Shown: positions 14,893 to 16,216 of the stretch, piece after piece
How the letters are laid out: each line of letters begins with the position of its first letter
Position numbering within the stretch: position 1 is the first letter of the stretch
DNA from: UBA7960 sp964624065
GTDB lineage: Bacteria; Bacteroidota; Bacteroidia; Bacteroidales; UBA7960
DNA length: 16,216 bases
NCBI GenBank assembly: GCA_964624065.1
Contig: CAZUWF010000040.1
Coordinates: 1-16,216 of the forward strand
Reading direction: 5' to 3'
Made by a program: the position numbers and the translations under genes
Notes under the pieces: generated by a model
Told to the model about the DNA's origin: nothing
The model's input: only the letters and a program-made list of their open reading frames with translations
The model's database searches: none

Positions 14893-16041
14893 CTACTGTT
14901 TGATTTTGATGGTTTCATTTTCATACCAGGAGGCAAGGTATTTCCATAAATTACGGTGGAAGGTTTCTCCAAGGTTACCGGGGTACTTTTCCAAGTAACT
15001 ATTTATTCCGGGCTCGAAGGGTTTTTGGTTTATCTTGCTTTCAACCAAGTACAAATCTCGCACTTCAGGATGAAACTGCACCCCGATAACGTGCGGATAT
15101 TTTTCGTGCTCGAGAGCTTCCACAACTTTGCCATCGAGCGAGGTGGCCACGACAATCATACCTTTTCCTATCTTCAGCGCGGCCTGATGGTGTGAGCTCA
15201 AAACAAAGGGATTGTTACCGGTTCCTGCATTGATTTGTTGCAGGTGGCCTCCCAAAATTTCCACCTGGTGGTAATTGTCGGAGGTAACATTGTCGTCTAG
15301 GCCAAAGTTGGTGTTATAATTCCGATGCCTAATTTGCTGGTCGGCTTTCAAAACATCCTCAACGGTTGTAAACCCGTAAATCTGCGTTGGTATATCTTGT
15401 ATCATGGAGCCACCGGTGGCCACGTTCATAGTTTGCATACCAAGGCAAATGCCCAAAATTGGATATGTTGGGTTCTTTTCAAGAAGTGGCACGAAGCCCT
15501 CATCCTGGTACCCACCCAAAAGATGATAAAGGAACGAAAGCTCCAAGTAGTGCCTGTTGGGATCGGTAACCACCGTTAGCAGATTCATTTCTTGCCCGTA
15601 TGTGGCCGGTGGAATGTCTGGACCCCCGAAAAAGATAATTCCTTGCGAATTCTCGAAAATGTGGGAAAATGTTGGCGTCCATTCATTTTGACCGAAAATT
15701 TTTCTTTCACTTAAGAATGGCCCTACACCAAGTAAAGAAAAATTTTCAAGACCTTCGGCATTAATAAAATCGGCTGAGAGCTGGTAATCATAACGGGCAC
15801 TCTCGTGATACACCCCAACAACCCGGAAGTTTGAGGGCAAGGGAAAAATACCCTCCCTTGTAAGGAAAAGGAAAGTTTTGAGATTGTTTACGGTAGGGTG
15901 CTTGATTACAATGTGCCTTTCGCCCTCCGTAAAAGGTATGGGCTCAACTCCAACTTCGGGTTGGGTTTGCTTGCAACCCACGAGCAAAACAACCAAAAAG
16001 AATGGTAGCCCAAAGAGCCTATTTCTTAATAATCTGGTCAT
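14893..16041 (-). CDS. Lipoprotein with C26-type gamma-glutamyl hydrolase / class I amidotransferase domain (382 aa)
   Basis: The N-terminus is a lipoprotein signal with lipobox LLVGC, so C23 would be lipidated and the protein anchored on the outer side of a membrane. The rest is a class I glutamine-amidotransferase-like domain of the C26 group (gamma-glutamyl-gamma-aminobutyrate hydrolase, PuuD-like). It shows FFGGPDIPPATYG, nucleophile C199 in GICLGMQ, and H324 and E326 in QFHPE. The triad is complete, so it should hydrolyse gamma-glutamyl or similar amide bonds. An extracytoplasmic location is unusual for this mostly cytoplasmic family. It is the first gene of a tightly spaced minus-strand run with DUF4834, YfhO and the ammonia-lyase. 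The 5' flank has no clear TAnnTTTG promoter. Confidence 0.88.
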   Translation of the reverse strand: MTRLLRNRLFGLPFFLVVLLVGCKQTQPEVGVEPIPFTEGERHIVIKHPTVNNLKTFLFLTREGIFPLPSNFRVVGVYHESARYDYQLSADFINAEGLENFSLLGVGPFLSERKIFGQNEWTPTFSHIFENSQGIIFFGGPDIPPATYGQEMNLLTVVTDPNRHYLELSFLYHLLGGYQDEGFVPLLEKNPTYPILGICLGMQTMNVATGGSMIQDIPTQIYGFTTVEDVLKADQQIRHRNYNTNFGLDDNVTSDNYHQVEILGGHLQQINAGTGNNPFVLSSHHQAALKIGKGMIVVATSLDGKVVEALEHEKYPHVIGVQFHPEVRDLYLVESKINQKPFEPGINSYLEKYPGNLGETFHRNLWKYLASWYENETIKIKQ

Positions 16042-16151
16042 ATTTCTGATATTAATCGTTAAAAATTCAACCTAATGTTTGGATGAAATGCTCTGGCTGG
16101 TAAAATTAAAAAATATAAATCCAATAACAACCAAATAAGGCTTGGTGAAAT

Positions 16152-16186
16152 AAAAAAAAAGATAACCCACACCTGGGTTATCTTTT
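16152..16186 (-). terminator. Strong terminator for a minus-strand gene right of the window
   Basis: AAAAGATAACCCA (16157-16169) and TGGGTTATCTTTT (16174-16186) are exact complements, a 13-bp stem with loop CACC. On the minus strand it is followed by T9 (A-run 16152-16160), the hallmark of an intrinsic terminator. On the plus strand the T-run is short. The remaining bases of 16042-16216 show no gene. Confidence 0.85.
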
Positions 16187-16216
16187 GCAAACCAGTTATA
16201 ACAAAAAACTACTTGT

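Overview
The window reads as a chromosome segment of a Bacteroidota bacterium. The evidence is: no Shine-Dalgarno sequences ahead of the genes, A/T-rich leaders, a TAnnTTTG-type promoter before uvrA, tRNA without an encoded CCA, and gene families typical of that phylum (DUF4834, YfhO, large M14 peptidases). A Bacteroidales-like lineage is a guess. Outside the first 640 bases the content is mostly housekeeping.

Region 1 (1-664) is the unusual part. It holds the 3' part of an intact tRNA-Asp(GTC) gene, a terminator, and a 100-N assembly gap. After the gap comes a tRNA-Asp 3' half whose anticodon 3' stem and variable loop are replaced by a perfect 8-bp hairpin. Then come the same terminator, a small GIY-YIG nuclease gene, and a second copy of the hairpin-bearing tRNA half with a different terminator. 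The repeat period is 369 bp, and the nuclease stop codon lies inside the tRNA-derived sequence. I read this as a tandemly amplified, tRNA-associated GIY-YIG element. The gap probably hides one or more further copies.

Region 2 (689-4890) has uvrA on the plus strand, for nucleotide excision repair, with its own promoter. A class I PLP aminotransferase converges on it from the minus strand, with a terminator between them.

Region 3 (4891-10448) is a divergent intergenic region followed by two tandem plus-strand paralogues. Each is a secreted, cysteine-free, ~870-residue protein with an N-terminal M14 zinc-carboxypeptidase domain and a C-terminal domain that looks like a glutamine-amidotransferase-like fold. 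They are 33 bp apart and probably co-transcribed.

Region 4 (16041 down to 10563, minus strand) is a probable four-gene operon: a lipoprotein C26-type gamma-glutamyl hydrolase/amidotransferase, a small DUF4834 membrane protein, a YfhO-type polytopic membrane protein, and an MIO-family ammonia-lyase resembling histidine ammonia-lyase. The lyase has Cys in place of the Ser that normally forms the MIO cofactor. A strong terminator at 16152-16186 ends a minus-strand unit entering from the right.
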